Assembly (NCBI RefSeq): GCF_014168535.1
Contig: NZ_CP060007.1
Coordinates: 4,154,001 to 4,218,000, forward strand
Length of the DNA: 64,000 bases
Direction of reading: 5' to 3'
DNA from: Lacibacter sediminis
GTDB taxonomy: Bacteria > Bacteroidota > Bacteroidia > Chitinophagales > Chitinophagaceae
In this document: piece by piece, positions 52,686-61,148 of the stretch
Numbering within the stretch: the stretch's first letter is position 1
Layout: every line of letters starts with the position of its first letter
The notes under the pieces: model-generated
Told to the model about the DNA's origin: nothing
Seen by the model: the letters and a program-made list of their open reading frames with translations, nothing else
Database searches by the model: none
Made by a program: the position numbers and the translations under genes

Positions 52686-52739
52686 GACGTCCTCGTCTGA
52701 CAAATAAAAATATACATCTTCCCGTCAGACGAGAACGTC
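52686..52739. repeat. 16-bp inverted repeat after the OPT gene
   Basis: GACGTCCTCGTCTGAC (52686-52701) and GTCAGACGAGAACGTC (52724-52739) pair with one mismatch over 16 bp. The real terminator lies further right, so this appears to be a separate repeat element. Confidence 0.5.
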
Positions 52740-52751
52740 AGACGGAAAAAA

Positions 52752-52785
52752 CAAAAGCCTCCTGAACGGAGGCTTTATGTTTTAA
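52752..52785. terminator. Terminator between the OPT and glycosyltransferase genes
   Basis: AAAGCCTCC (52754-52762) and GGAGGCTTT (52768-52776) form a 9-bp stem with a 5-nt loop, with an A-rich left flank and a T-rich right flank, so it may serve both convergent genes. Confidence 0.85.
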
Positions 52786-52826
52786 AACTACAACTATGCG
52801 AACGGGTTAGTAAGTACAGGGTTGAG

Positions 52827-53879
52827 TTAGATCAGTCCAAGTAACGAAGCGGCTGCTTTTGCAGGACGAAGAATAAAAAATTCCTGCGCCGGTCTTGCGG
52901 CAACTTCTTCATACAGCTCAGTGTATTTATTGGTGATGTTGCTGATGCTGTATTTGTAACGCATCTTCCATCCGTTATTCACTAATTGATCACGGTATGC
53001 TTCGTTTTCAATTACGTTTAAAATACCACGGCGGATATCAAGAATATTATAAGGATTTACTTTGCATGCTGCATCGTCTGAAATTTCATCCATTGGTGAA
53101 ATGCGGCTTGTCACCAACGGGCGACCAACTGCACATGCTTCAAGGATGGGTAAACCAAAACCTTCATAAGTTGAAGCAAACACAACCATATCACACAATT
53201 CATACTGATGTTTCAGTTGATCAAACGAAAGGTTAGTATGTGTTTTAAAATCAATTTTATTTTCCTGGAGAATGAGTTGTGTTTCCACATCCAAACTGCC
53301 AATGATATGCAATTCACAATTCACACCTTTTAATGCTTTCGCCAGGTTGTGAATGTTCTTATTTTCTTTTGTCCCTATCTGAAGGATACGTGGCTTTTGT
53401 GCGTTGAATTTCTTTGGTGTAAACTCAAATCGTGGATCAAAAAAGTTTGGAACCACTTTCACCTTATCTGCATTAACACCAGTGAGGTTGATCAATTCAC
53501 GTTTTGTTTTTTCGCTGATCACCGTAATGGTATTTGCACGCCACATTGGTAATTGATACCAGAAGAATTTAAACAGCCAGTATTTAAAATTGGTCTTGCC
53601 ATATTTTGTTAAGAACACACAGTCGTGGATAGTCAACACTGTATTACGCTTTTTCATACCAAGTGATACATAATGAATATCACCGGTGATGTGATTGATC
53701 TGCGATTGACTGCTGCGTGATTTGAAAATATTTGCGAAGATGTTGCGGATAGATGGCACCTCAACTTTATTAGCTTTAATGCCGGTTGTTTCTGCAACCT
53801 GAGCCTGCACATTATCGAATAATGATTCGATACTGAATGCATGAAGCCTTTTTTTACGGAAGAAGTAAGATACTTCCAT
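52827..53879 (-). CDS. Glycosyltransferase, GT4 family
   Basis: A 350-aa GT-B fold glycosyltransferase. The N-terminal half contains NHITGDIHYVSLGMKKRNTV and TIHDCVFLTKYGKTNFKYWL. The nucleotide-sugar-binding C-terminal half has KPRILQIGTKENKNIHNLAK and the ExxxxxxxE-type motif in STYEGFGLPILEACAVGRPL. This is typical of retaining GT4 enzymes building surface polysaccharides or lipopolysaccharide. Donor and acceptor are unknown, and no other polysaccharide genes adjoin it. It follows the DUF1501 gene at a distance of 160 nt on the same strand. Confidence 0.9.
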   Translation of the reverse strand: MEVSYFFRKKRLHAFSIESLFDNVQAQVAETTGIKANKVEVPSIRNIFANIFKSRSSQSQINHITGDIHYVSLGMKKRNTVLTIHDCVFLTKYGKTNFKYWLFKFFWYQLPMWRANTITVISEKTKRELINLTGVNADKVKVVPNFFDPRFEFTPKKFNAQKPRILQIGTKENKNIHNLAKALKGVNCELHIIGSLDVETQLILQENKIDFKTHTNLSFDQLKHQYELCDMVVFASTYEGFGLPILEACAVGRPLVTSRISPMDEISDDAACKVNPYNILDIRRGILNVIENEAYRDQLVNNGWKMRYKYSISNITNKYTELYEEVAARPAQEFFILRPAKAAASLLGLI

Positions 53880-54039
53880 AGGAATTGGACGATGTTTGGT
53901 TTCTCAAATAATTGGACAATACAAATATAGACGGCATGTGCGCCTTAAACAATAGGAGTTTTCACCTAATAATCAGACAGTAATTTTACGAGATGCAGAG
54001 TGGGCCACACTTAATGTGTTGCACACCCGTTCTCCGTTA

Positions 54040-55236
54040 TCAAATGAAATCCAATGGTTTAATGGACTGTTTTAAGATTGCATCGGCATCTGCTCCCATC
54101 CATTTGTTGAGAACAGTTGCGTACACCTGCTTGAAATCGAGTTGGAATTTTACGTCGCCATCATCAAGGTTTGTCAAATCCGGCAATGGGTTATAAATGC
54201 CTTGCTTTTTTAAACCTCCGCCGATGAAGAACATATTGTTTGCTTTACCGTGATCGGTACCGTTGCTTGCATTTTGTGCCACTCTTCTTCCAAATTCTGA
54301 AAAGGTAAACAACAACACATCATCAAAACGGTTATTTGCTTTCAGGTCTTTTACAAATGCTTTCACTGCATCATTCAGCTCTGTAAACAAACGCTTCTGC
54401 TGACCCTCCTGGTTGATGTGAGTATCAAAACTTCCCAAAGAGATGTAATACACTTTGGTATTGATCTCACTAAAGATGAGCGATGCAATTGTTTTTAATC
54501 CTTTACCCAAATCAGAGTTGGGATAAGATTCTGCTGATGGACGTTGCTTGCTTTGTTTAAAAATATAATCAGCACTTGAAATGGTTTCAGCCATTGTCTT
54601 GTATAGATAATCAACCGGGCGCTCATGTTCCTGTTGATGCTGCTTCATGATTTCTTTGAAGTAACGTTCCTGGCTGGTTGTATACAACCGGCGTGGATCT
54701 TCAACAGCTATGCCTTTAATATCATTGCCTTTCAACGCAAGACTTAACACATCATCGATCTCCAATGCCTGTGTTGGTTTATCGCAACCTTTGCATTGGT
54801 CATCTAAATATCTGCCAACCCAACCGGTGTTCCAGTAATCACGACTATCACTTGCTGTGTGCCAGATATCCATACTGCGGAAATGACTTTTATCCGGATT
54901 GGGATAGCCCACACTGTTGAAAATACCCATGCTGCCCTCATCATACAATTCTTTAAATGCAGTAAGTGATGGATGCAAGCCTGCTTCATCAGTTAATGCC
55001 AATGCGGCATTGCGTTGAATACCTAAACGTGGACGATTGCTGTAATACAAATCGTTCCGGTAAGGGATCACTGTATTCAATCCATCGTTACCACCACTCA
55101 ACTGAATGATGACCGTTACTTTATTTCCCGGAGGAACAAGTTTACCCGTTTCAAATGCTTTTAAGAATTGCGGCATCAACATGGATGCTGTTGCAAGTGA
55201 ACCGAGCTGGATGAATTCTTTACGCTTTATATACAT
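54040..55236 (-). CDS. DUF1501 protein
   Basis: A 398-aa protein whose N-terminus (KRKEFIQLGSLATASMLMPQ) resembles a weak twin-arginine or anchor-type signal. The family marks are TVIIQLSGGNDGLNTVIPY, SHFRSMDIWHTAS, and the C-terminal FSEFGRRVAQNASNGTDHGK. The fold is related to the alkaline phosphatase/sulfatase superfamily, but no activity is established. DUF1501 and DUF1800 genes are found side by side in many phyla, as here, which suggests a shared secreted function. It starts 74 nt after the DUF1800 stop, with a dispersed repeat in between. Confidence 0.9.
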   Translation of the reverse strand: MYIKRKEFIQLGSLATASMLMPQFLKAFETGKLVPPGNKVTVIIQLSGGNDGLNTVIPYRNDLYYSNRPRLGIQRNAALALTDEAGLHPSLTAFKELYDEGSMGIFNSVGYPNPDKSHFRSMDIWHTASDSRDYWNTGWVGRYLDDQCKGCDKPTQALEIDDVLSLALKGNDIKGIAVEDPRRLYTTSQERYFKEIMKQHQQEHERPVDYLYKTMAETISSADYIFKQSKQRPSAESYPNSDLGKGLKTIASLIFSEINTKVYYISLGSFDTHINQEGQQKRLFTELNDAVKAFVKDLKANNRFDDVLLFTFSEFGRRVAQNASNGTDHGKANNMFFIGGGLKKQGIYNPLPDLTNLDDGDVKFQLDFKQVYATVLNKWMGADADAILKQSIKPLDFI

Positions 55237-55242
55237 GAGGGC

Positions 55243-55273
55243 AATTTTAGATTTTAGAATGACGATTTCAGAT
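55243..55273 (-). repeat. Dispersed 31-nt element, copy 2
   Basis: This is the reverse-strand counterpart of 11140-11170 with two A/T substitutions. It begins 7 nt upstream of the DUF1501 start codon, inside the DUF1800-DUF1501 gap, and therefore forms part of the mRNA leader of DUF1501. A following TTACATCTGAAATCC (55280-55294) partly repeats the motif inverted. Confidence 0.6.
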
Positions 55274-55310
55274 TAAATCTTACATCTGAAATCCGACATC
55301 CGAAATTGTT

Positions 55311-56735
55311 TTAGCACATTTGATATTCCGGTGTACACATCAACTGAATGATGGCTGTTTGAATATAGCGTTCACGTGTTGATGCATCTACAAATTTTTC
55401 AACAATTGCTTTATTCATCTTGTTGCTGTCTGTTTGCCAAACAAGTGATGCAATATGGCTGAGCAATTGTTCCCGTGATGTTTTTTCTAATTGTTTAATA
55501 GCGGGTTCCCATTTAATGGTAGTCTGCACTACCCTGCCGGGCATACGTCCTGCTTTACCCATTTCCTGGTCATCGTCACTTTTTGCTTTGAACTGAAATG
55601 CTTCTTTCGTTGCCATTAATTGTGGAATACGCATACGGAACATGAGCGATGAACTGTCGATCCAGTTAAAACCGCCGGGCCAACCTGCTACATTTGGCGG
55701 ATAGAATAATATTTGCCCCAATACTTTTTGCAGGAACAGTTGTGCATCTTCATTTTCTATCTGCATGGGCATTGCTCTGCGAATACCAACCAGCAGATCA
55801 ACCGGCGACTTAACTCTTGAACCAATATTTTTTTCTTCATAAAACCAATCGCTGGCAAAAATATCTTTCAGTATTGTTTTGATCTCGTAACCTGATTTAT
55901 AAAATCGATCTGCCAGCCATTTTACTTTTTCCTGATCAACTTCTTCATTCACAAAAAACTTATACATCTTGGTAGAAATGCAGGTAGCTGTTTGTTTTTG
56001 TTCGAGTAAGAGATCAAGAATATTATCACCATCAAAATTACCTGTGCGGCCTAACACTGTTTTTGGGCCATCATCATGCTGGTTAGCTCTGAAAATAAAT
56101 TCACCATCTAATTTAAACTGCCAGCCTGTAAATGCACGTGCGGCTTCCTTAATATCTTTTTCAGTGTAGTTGCCACGGCCCATGGTAAACAACTCCATCA
56201 CTTCACGTGCGAAATTTTCGTTGGGTTTTTGTTTTCGGTTCTGTTGATTGTTGAGAAAAGCAAGCATTGCTGCACTGCGGCTGACCTCTTTGAGCAATGT
56301 TCCAAAATTGCCTAATGCGTTTGCCCTGATGACACGCAGTAATTCCTGTTGATACAATGAGTTTAAATTACGGCAGGCAAAATGTCCATGCCAGAAGAAA
56401 GCTAATTTTTCACGAAGCTGTTGCTCACTGTTCACCATTTCATCCAACCATTCAAGATTGAGGTTACGAATATCTTCTCTTGATTGTTTTTGCATTTGCT
56501 GGCGCTGCTCCTGTGTCATTTCTGTACGCCTGATGCCATCAACTCCATTCATCAATCCATCCACAAAATTGTTGGCAACTTTTAAAGGCATTGGTTCTTT
56601 ACGTGACGCCTTCTCCAACGCTTCGTACAATTTAACCGGAGAGGTTTTGTTGAGATCGTTCCATTGCTCAACAGCAGGACCAAAGCCTGCCCGCCACAAT
56701 AAATGCTGATTTTTTAACTGAACTGATACGGCCAT
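55311..56735 (-). CDS. DUF1800 protein
   Basis: A 474-aa protein. The beginning QHLLWRAGFGPAVEQW is the family hallmark. Central parts include EKLAFFWHGHFACRNLN-type, NENFAREVMELFTMGRGNYT and EAARAFTGWQFK, and the C-terminal part has VKSPVDLLVGIRRAM and PPNVAGWPGGFNWIDS. No clear signal peptide is visible in front of the domain, although its partner has one. Function unknown; the paired DUF1501 gene lies downstream. Its leader has an attenuator-like structure at 56859-56904. Confidence 0.9.
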   Translation of the reverse strand: MAVSVQLKNQHLLWRAGFGPAVEQWNDLNKTSPVKLYEALEKASRKEPMPLKVANNFVDGLMNGVDGIRRTEMTQEQRQQMQKQSREDIRNLNLEWLDEMVNSEQQLREKLAFFWHGHFACRNLNSLYQQELLRVIRANALGNFGTLLKEVSRSAAMLAFLNNQQNRKQKPNENFAREVMELFTMGRGNYTEKDIKEAARAFTGWQFKLDGEFIFRANQHDDGPKTVLGRTGNFDGDNILDLLLEQKQTATCISTKMYKFFVNEEVDQEKVKWLADRFYKSGYEIKTILKDIFASDWFYEEKNIGSRVKSPVDLLVGIRRAMPMQIENEDAQLFLQKVLGQILFYPPNVAGWPGGFNWIDSSSLMFRMRIPQLMATKEAFQFKAKSDDDQEMGKAGRMPGRVVQTTIKWEPAIKQLEKTSREQLLSHIASLVWQTDSNKMNKAIVEKFVDASTRERYIQTAIIQLMCTPEYQMC

Positions 56736-57162
56736 ATATGGTAAAGTATTGCGTTAAGACTTTTTGAATAGCAGATAGTTTAAACGTAAACGATGAAATG
56801 CGTAAAATCTTTTAGGCAGATCATGATTGAATGTATAATAACTGGGCGTTACAAAAAAAAAGGCACCATAAAAGATGCCTCTTAAAGAAATGATAGGTGC
56901 CTTTGTAATCTGTTTAATTGACCACAATGTTAAAGCATGAAACCTACAAGAATTCTTAAGGAAATGTTTCTTACAATAATTTTAAGAACTCCGTTAATTC
57001 GTAGTTCTACGGTCTGTTTCTCAGCTATTTGTCATGTAACACATTTATAGCCCCATTTGCAGCGACGTTTCAAAAATTAATTAACACCCGCTAACAGCTG
57101 TAAGCAAAAAAAGAATACATTCACAAGTCATTTTTTTACACTTAAACCTAAACAACAAGTTC
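56736..57162. other. Divergent intergenic region between DUF1800 and the first M43 gene
   Basis: About 430 nt of AT-rich DNA. It holds the leader hairpins described separately and must contain promoters in both directions. No RNA gene or convincing small ORF was seen. Confidence 0.5.
56859..56904 (-). promoter_or_regulatory. Competing hairpins with T tract in the DUF1800 leader
   Basis: On the minus strand AAAGGCACC (56904-56896) can pair with GGTGCCTTT (56867-56859), giving a terminator followed by a T run. Alternatively AGGCATC (56880-56874) pairs with GGTGCCT through one G-U pair and a 6-nt loop. The element lies about 115 nt before the DUF1800 start and no minus-strand gene ends here, so it may be an attenuator or the end of a small RNA. 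Confidence 0.45.
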
Positions 57163-58149
57163 ATGAAGAGATTATCTGTATTGGCAGCGGCATCGCTGTT
57201 GCTTTTTTTTGGATGTAGTAAATCTGTATCTGACAAAGAAAATGTTGAAGAAGAAGTTGAACAGTCAATGACTGAAGGTCGCCGTTGCTACAGTTATGAA
57301 GTTTTGCAGGCAAAGCTCAAAGAAGATCCAAGTCTTCAAAAAAGAATGGATGCGATTGAAGCTTATACACAGGATTATATCAATAACCCCGGCAAGTACA
57401 GAGTTACTGCTGACGGTACGTTAGAATTGCCTGTACATGTAAATGTCATCTACAGCAATGCAGCTGAAAATATTTCTGATGCACAGATACAATCACAGAT
57501 CGATGTATTGAACCAGGATTTTGGTGCAACAAACAGCGATTACAATAATGCTTCTCCATATCAATCCGTACGTTCCGGAGATATTAAAGTAAGATTCCTT
57601 TGGACTCCATCTAACACAACCAGGAAATCAAGCACAACTACTTCATGGGGTACAAACGATGCTATGAAAAGATCTTCAGCAGGCGGTATTGATCCAACAG
57701 GGCTTGGCACAACTTTAAATATCTGGGTTTGTAATCTCAGCAACAGCATTCTTGGGTATGCACAATTTCCTGGCGGTTCTTCTGCCACCGACGGTGTTGT
57801 AATTGACAACAACGCATTTGGTAAAGGAAGTTTCCCTTTATATGCAAATTTCAACTTAGGCAGAACGGCTACGCATGAAGTTGGGCATTGGTTTAACCTT
57901 CGCCACATCTGGGGCGACAGAAGGTGTGGTGATGATTTTGTAGGTGATACCCCTGCACATGACGGTGCAAATTATGGTTGCCCTGCATCTGGACACACGA
58001 GCAAATGTTCAGGTCGTCCTTTAGAAATGACCATGAATTATATGGATTATACTGATGACCGTTGCATGTACATGTTCTCATCAGGGCAAGCAAGCCGCAT
58101 GAAGGCAACTTATGCCCCAGGTGGCCCGAGAGCAGGTCTTATACCCTAA
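57163..58149 (+). CDS. M43 family (pappalysin-like) zinc metalloprotease lipoprotein, copy 1
   Basis: A 328-aa lipoprotein (signal MKRLSVLAAASLLLFFGC). A propeptide-like region (about 40-85, CYSYEVLQAKLKEDPSLQKR) precedes the catalytic domain. The zinc site is HEVGHWFNLRHIWGD with His238, Glu239, His242 and His248, the extended metzincin motif HExxHxxxxxH. The Met-turn follows in MNYMDYTDDRCMYMFS. Cysteines at about 254-300 match the M43 pattern. Presumably it acts at the cell surface or in the periplasm. A second, similar gene follows, separated by a terminator. Confidence 0.92.
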   Translation: MKRLSVLAAASLLLFFGCSKSVSDKENVEEEVEQSMTEGRRCYSYEVLQAKLKEDPSLQKRMDAIEAYTQDYINNPGKYRVTADGTLELPVHVNVIYSNAAENISDAQIQSQIDVLNQDFGATNSDYNNASPYQSVRSGDIKVRFLWTPSNTTRKSSTTTSWGTNDAMKRSSAGGIDPTGLGTTLNIWVCNLSNSILGYAQFPGGSSATDGVVIDNNAFGKGSFPLYANFNLGRTATHEVGHWFNLRHIWGDRRCGDDFVGDTPAHDGANYGCPASGHTSKCSGRPLEMTMNYMDYTDDRCMYMFSSGQASRMKATYAPGGPRAGLIP

Positions 58150-58177
58150 CAGCATTCGTAAATCAACATGAGAAAAG

Positions 58178-58207
58178 CTGCCCCGTCATTAGACGGGGCT
58201 TTTTTAT
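58178..58207 (+). terminator. Terminator between the two M43 genes
   Basis: GCCCCGTC (58180-58187), loop ATTA, GACGGGGC (58192-58199), then a run of T. It shows the two metalloprotease genes are separate transcription units. Confidence 0.9.
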
Positions 58208-58296
58208 GTATGAAACATATCGTTTTGCTTTTAATCCTCAGTATAAGATTGTAACTTATATGACTCATATCATTTCTTACACCTCAACTAAAACAA

Positions 58297-59271
58297 ATGA
58301 AAAAGTTTCGTCTCATACTACTTCTGTCCTTTCTTGTTTTGCTCGGATGTGAGCGGAAAACTGATCAGACAAATCTTGCTGAAGAAAACAAGATAAAAGA
58401 CCAACACGGAAGATTGTGCAAGACTTATGAAGTTTTTGCCGAACAATTAAAACAAGATCCGTCCTTACAAAAAAGAATGGATGAGATCGAAAACTTCACA
58501 GCACGATACATGAACGATCCGGCAGCCTATCGTTTACTGGCCGATGGCACATTGGAATTACCTGTAGTTGTAAACGTTCTTTATAACACAGCAGCACAAA
58601 ATATTTCCGAACGACAGATCAATTCGCAAATTGATGTGTTGAATGAGGATTTTGCTGCCAGCAACAAGGATCTGAATTCTACTTCAACTTACAACAGTGT
58701 AAAATCAGGTGATATTAAAATAAAATTTGTGTTACAACAAATAGTAAGAAAGAGTACACCCATTACTGCTTTCTACACTGATAATGCAATGAAGAATTCG
58801 AAGCGTGGCGGTATTGATGCAACAAGTCCGGAAACAACACTAAACATATGGGTATGTAACATGGTGGGTGGTATTCTTGGCTATGCTCAATTTCCCGGTG
58901 GCAATAAAGCAACAGATGGTGTAGTAATAACAACCCGTGCATTTGGAAGAGGTCGCAGTTACGATCTGTACACTGATTTTGATCTTGGCAGAACAACTAC
59001 ACATGAGGTAGGCCACTACTTTAACCTGCGGCATATTTGGGGTGATCGTAAATGTGGTAATGATTATGTAGATGACACCCCTTTGCACCCAACTTATAAT
59101 TTTGGATGTCCGCCTGCCAACAAGATCAGTACTTGTGATGGCAGTATTGAAATGACGATGAATTATATGGATTATACAGATGATGCCTGTATGTATATGT
59201 TCACGCAAAAACAAGCGTTGCGTATGCAGGCAACTTATGCTTTGGGCGGACCAAGAGAAACATTAAGATAA
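58297..59271 (+). CDS. M43 family zinc metalloprotease lipoprotein, copy 2
   Basis: A 324-aa paralogue of the upstream protein with the same architecture: lipoprotein signal (MKKFRLILLLSFLVLLGC), propeptide-like CKTYEVFAEQLKQDPSLQKR, and zinc motif HEVGHYFNLRHIWGD (His236, Glu237, His240, His246). The Met-turn is MNYMDYTDDACMYMFT. Large parts match copy 1 almost word for word (TLNIWVCN, LGYAQFPGG, ATDGVV). The segments around residues 125-175 and the propeptide differ more, suggesting different substrates. It arose by tandem duplication, and terminators bound it on both sides. Confidence 0.92.
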   Translation: MKKFRLILLLSFLVLLGCERKTDQTNLAEENKIKDQHGRLCKTYEVFAEQLKQDPSLQKRMDEIENFTARYMNDPAAYRLLADGTLELPVVVNVLYNTAAQNISERQINSQIDVLNEDFAASNKDLNSTSTYNSVKSGDIKIKFVLQQIVRKSTPITAFYTDNAMKNSKRGGIDATSPETTLNIWVCNMVGGILGYAQFPGGNKATDGVVITTRAFGRGRSYDLYTDFDLGRTTTHEVGHYFNLRHIWGDRKCGNDYVDDTPLHPTYNFGCPPANKISTCDGSIEMTMNYMDYTDDACMYMFTQKQALRMQATYALGGPRETLR

Positions 59272-59284
59272 TCTCTACTAAACG

Positions 59285-59320
59285 AAAAGACCCTTACATC
59301 AACTGCAAGGGTCTTTTCAT
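59285..59320. terminator. Terminator between the second M43 gene and serS
   Basis: AAAAGACCCTT (59285-59295) and AAGGGTCTTTT (59307-59317) form an 11-bp stem flanked by A and T runs, suitable for both convergent genes. Confidence 0.85.
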
Positions 59321-59338
59321 TTAGAATCAATCTTCTTT

Positions 59339-60610
59339 TTAGTTCAGTACATCTGCACCAAAATAAGATTGTAATACTTCCGGTATGTTGATTCCATTTT
59401 CTGTTTGATTATTTTCCAGCAGTGCAGCCAATATTCTGGGCAAAGCCAATGAACTTCCGTTCAATGAATGAACTAACTGCATTTTACCATTCTCATCTTT
59501 AAAACGAACCTTCATGCGGTTGGTTTGGTAGTTTTCAAAGTTGCTGACGCTGCTGCATTCTAACCATTTCTTTTGTGCAGCACTCCAAACTTCAAAATCA
59601 TAGGTAAGTGCTGAAGTAAAACTCATATCGCCCCCACACAAACGCAGGATGCGGTATTTCAAGCCGAGATTCTGTAACAGCTTCTCAACATGTGCTACCA
59701 TTTCATCCAGCACTTCATAACTTTTATCGGGATGCACTAATTGAATAATCTCCACTTTATCGAACTGATGTACACGATTCAACCCACGAACATCCGCACC
59801 AAAACTTCCCGCTTCTCTACGGAAACAAGGAGTATAAGCAGTCATCTTGATTGGCAAATCATTTTCTTTTACGATCTCATCACGGTAAATATTGGTAACA
59901 GGTACTTCTGCAGTGGGGATCATGTAAAAATTATCTTCCTGCATATGATACATCTGTCCTTCTTTATCGGGCAGTTGACCGGTACCGTAAGCAGATGCTT
60001 CATTCACCATGTAAGGCGGGATGTATTCGGTATAACCTGCTGCAGTATTATAATCCAAAAAATAACTGATGAGTGCACGTTGCAATTTTGCACCCTTCCC
60101 TTTGTAAACAGGAAAACCTCTGCCGGTGATTTTCACACCCAACTCAAAATTGACAATATCGTATTGCTCAATCAACTCCCAATGCGGTTTTGCATTTGCA
60201 GGTAATACAGGTTCGTCTCCACTCTCTTTTACATTAACGTTATCTTCAGCTGTTTTACCTAAAGGAACCAATGTTGATGGAAGATTTGGCAAACGCACCA
60301 GCAACTCATTCAGCTTTTGTTCAACTGATGCGAGTTCCTCTGCAATTTGTTTGGATGATTCTTTATACTGTGTTACTTCCGTTTTCTTTTGCTCGGCTTC
60401 TGCTTTTTGTCCTTTCCCCATGAGCATACCAATTTCCTTGGAAGCTGCATTTACTTTTGCTGCCAGGTCATCGTTCTCCAGCTGCTTTTTACGACGCTGT
60501 TCATCTAATGCAATGATTTCATCAACCAGATCAAGACTTGCAAAGTTTTTCACGGCCAGGCGTTCTTTCACCAATTCCCTGTTCTGGCGGATAAATGCCA
60601 ATTGTAACAT
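59339..60610 (-). CDS. serS: Seryl-tRNA synthetase
   Basis: A 423-aa class II aminoacyl-tRNA synthetase. Residues 1-105 are the N-terminal coiled-coil arm that recognises the long variable arm of tRNA-Ser (LVDEIIALDEQRRKKQLEND). The catalytic core has TAEVPVTNIYRDEIV and motif 2 in TPCFRREAGSFGADVRGLNR. Motif 3 is in SLNGSSLALPRILAALLENN. Length and order fit the bacterial enzyme. It stands alone; the ATG at 60610 starts LQLAFIRQNRELVKERLA after Met. Confidence 0.97.
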   Translation of the reverse strand: MLQLAFIRQNRELVKERLAVKNFASLDLVDEIIALDEQRRKKQLENDDLAAKVNAASKEIGMLMGKGQKAEAEQKKTEVTQYKESSKQIAEELASVEQKLNELLVRLPNLPSTLVPLGKTAEDNVNVKESGDEPVLPANAKPHWELIEQYDIVNFELGVKITGRGFPVYKGKGAKLQRALISYFLDYNTAAGYTEYIPPYMVNEASAYGTGQLPDKEGQMYHMQEDNFYMIPTAEVPVTNIYRDEIVKENDLPIKMTAYTPCFRREAGSFGADVRGLNRVHQFDKVEIIQLVHPDKSYEVLDEMVAHVEKLLQNLGLKYRILRLCGGDMSFTSALTYDFEVWSAAQKKWLECSSVSNFENYQTNRMKVRFKDENGKMQLVHSLNGSSLALPRILAALLENNQTENGINIPEVLQSYFGADVLN

Positions 60611-60640
60611 AACTCAAAAATTTGCGGCAAAGATAAGACT

Positions 60641-60668
60641 GAAGTACGAGGTACGAAGTAAGAAGTAC
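60641..60668. repeat. GTACGAAG-type iterated repeat
   Basis: AAGTACGAGGTACGAAGTAAG with a following AAGTAC, upstream of serS. The same kind of iterated unit occurs at 12827-12862, suggesting a dispersed intergenic repeat family. Confidence 0.5.
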
Positions 60669-60699
60669 TCACCCACCTCCGACAATTTATATCCTGTTG

Positions 60700-61137
60700 C
60701 TACACTTCAGATTTTTTGTAGATATCCGGCTGATGAATTTGCATCCACCGTTCGGGAAAACTAAGCTCCGAAAATCCGAATTGACTATACAAACCATGTG
60801 CATCACGGGTCGCAAGCATGAAACGACGAAGCCCCTGCAAATCTTCATGGGCCATAATTTCTTCCATCAGCCATTTGCTCAATCCTTGTCCACGATAAGC
60901 TTCATCAATAAACACATCGGCGAGATAGGCAAACGTTGTTTTATCGGTGATCACTCTTGCAAAACCAATTTGCCTGCCTAAATGAAACACACCAAAAGAA
61001 ATTGAATTATCGATTGATCGTTGAACTGTTTCAAGCGGAATATTTTCTGCCCAATACGACTTCGACAGAAACGCATGAATGAATTCAACGTTGAAAAAAC
61101 TTGTTTCCGTTGTAATAGCAAAACCTTCCCTTTGCAT
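60700..61137 (-). CDS. GNAT family N-acetyltransferase
   Basis: A 145-aa protein from the ATG at 61137; the longer frame overlaps nadE and is rejected. The acetyl-CoA-binding motif is in YLADVFIDEAYRGQGLSKWL (R/QxxGxG/A type), followed by the helix EEIMAHEDLQGLRRFMLATR and the C-terminal GLYSQFGFSELSFP. Family enzymes acetylate small molecules or proteins; the acceptor is unknown. It starts 11 nt after the nadE stop and is likely co-transcribed with it. Confidence 0.9.
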   Translation of the reverse strand: MQREGFAITTETSFFNVEFIHAFLSKSYWAENIPLETVQRSIDNSISFGVFHLGRQIGFARVITDKTTFAYLADVFIDEAYRGQGLSKWLMEEIMAHEDLQGLRRFMLATRDAHGLYSQFGFSELSFPERWMQIHQPDIYKKSEV

Positions 61138-61148
61138 GCGTATAAATT

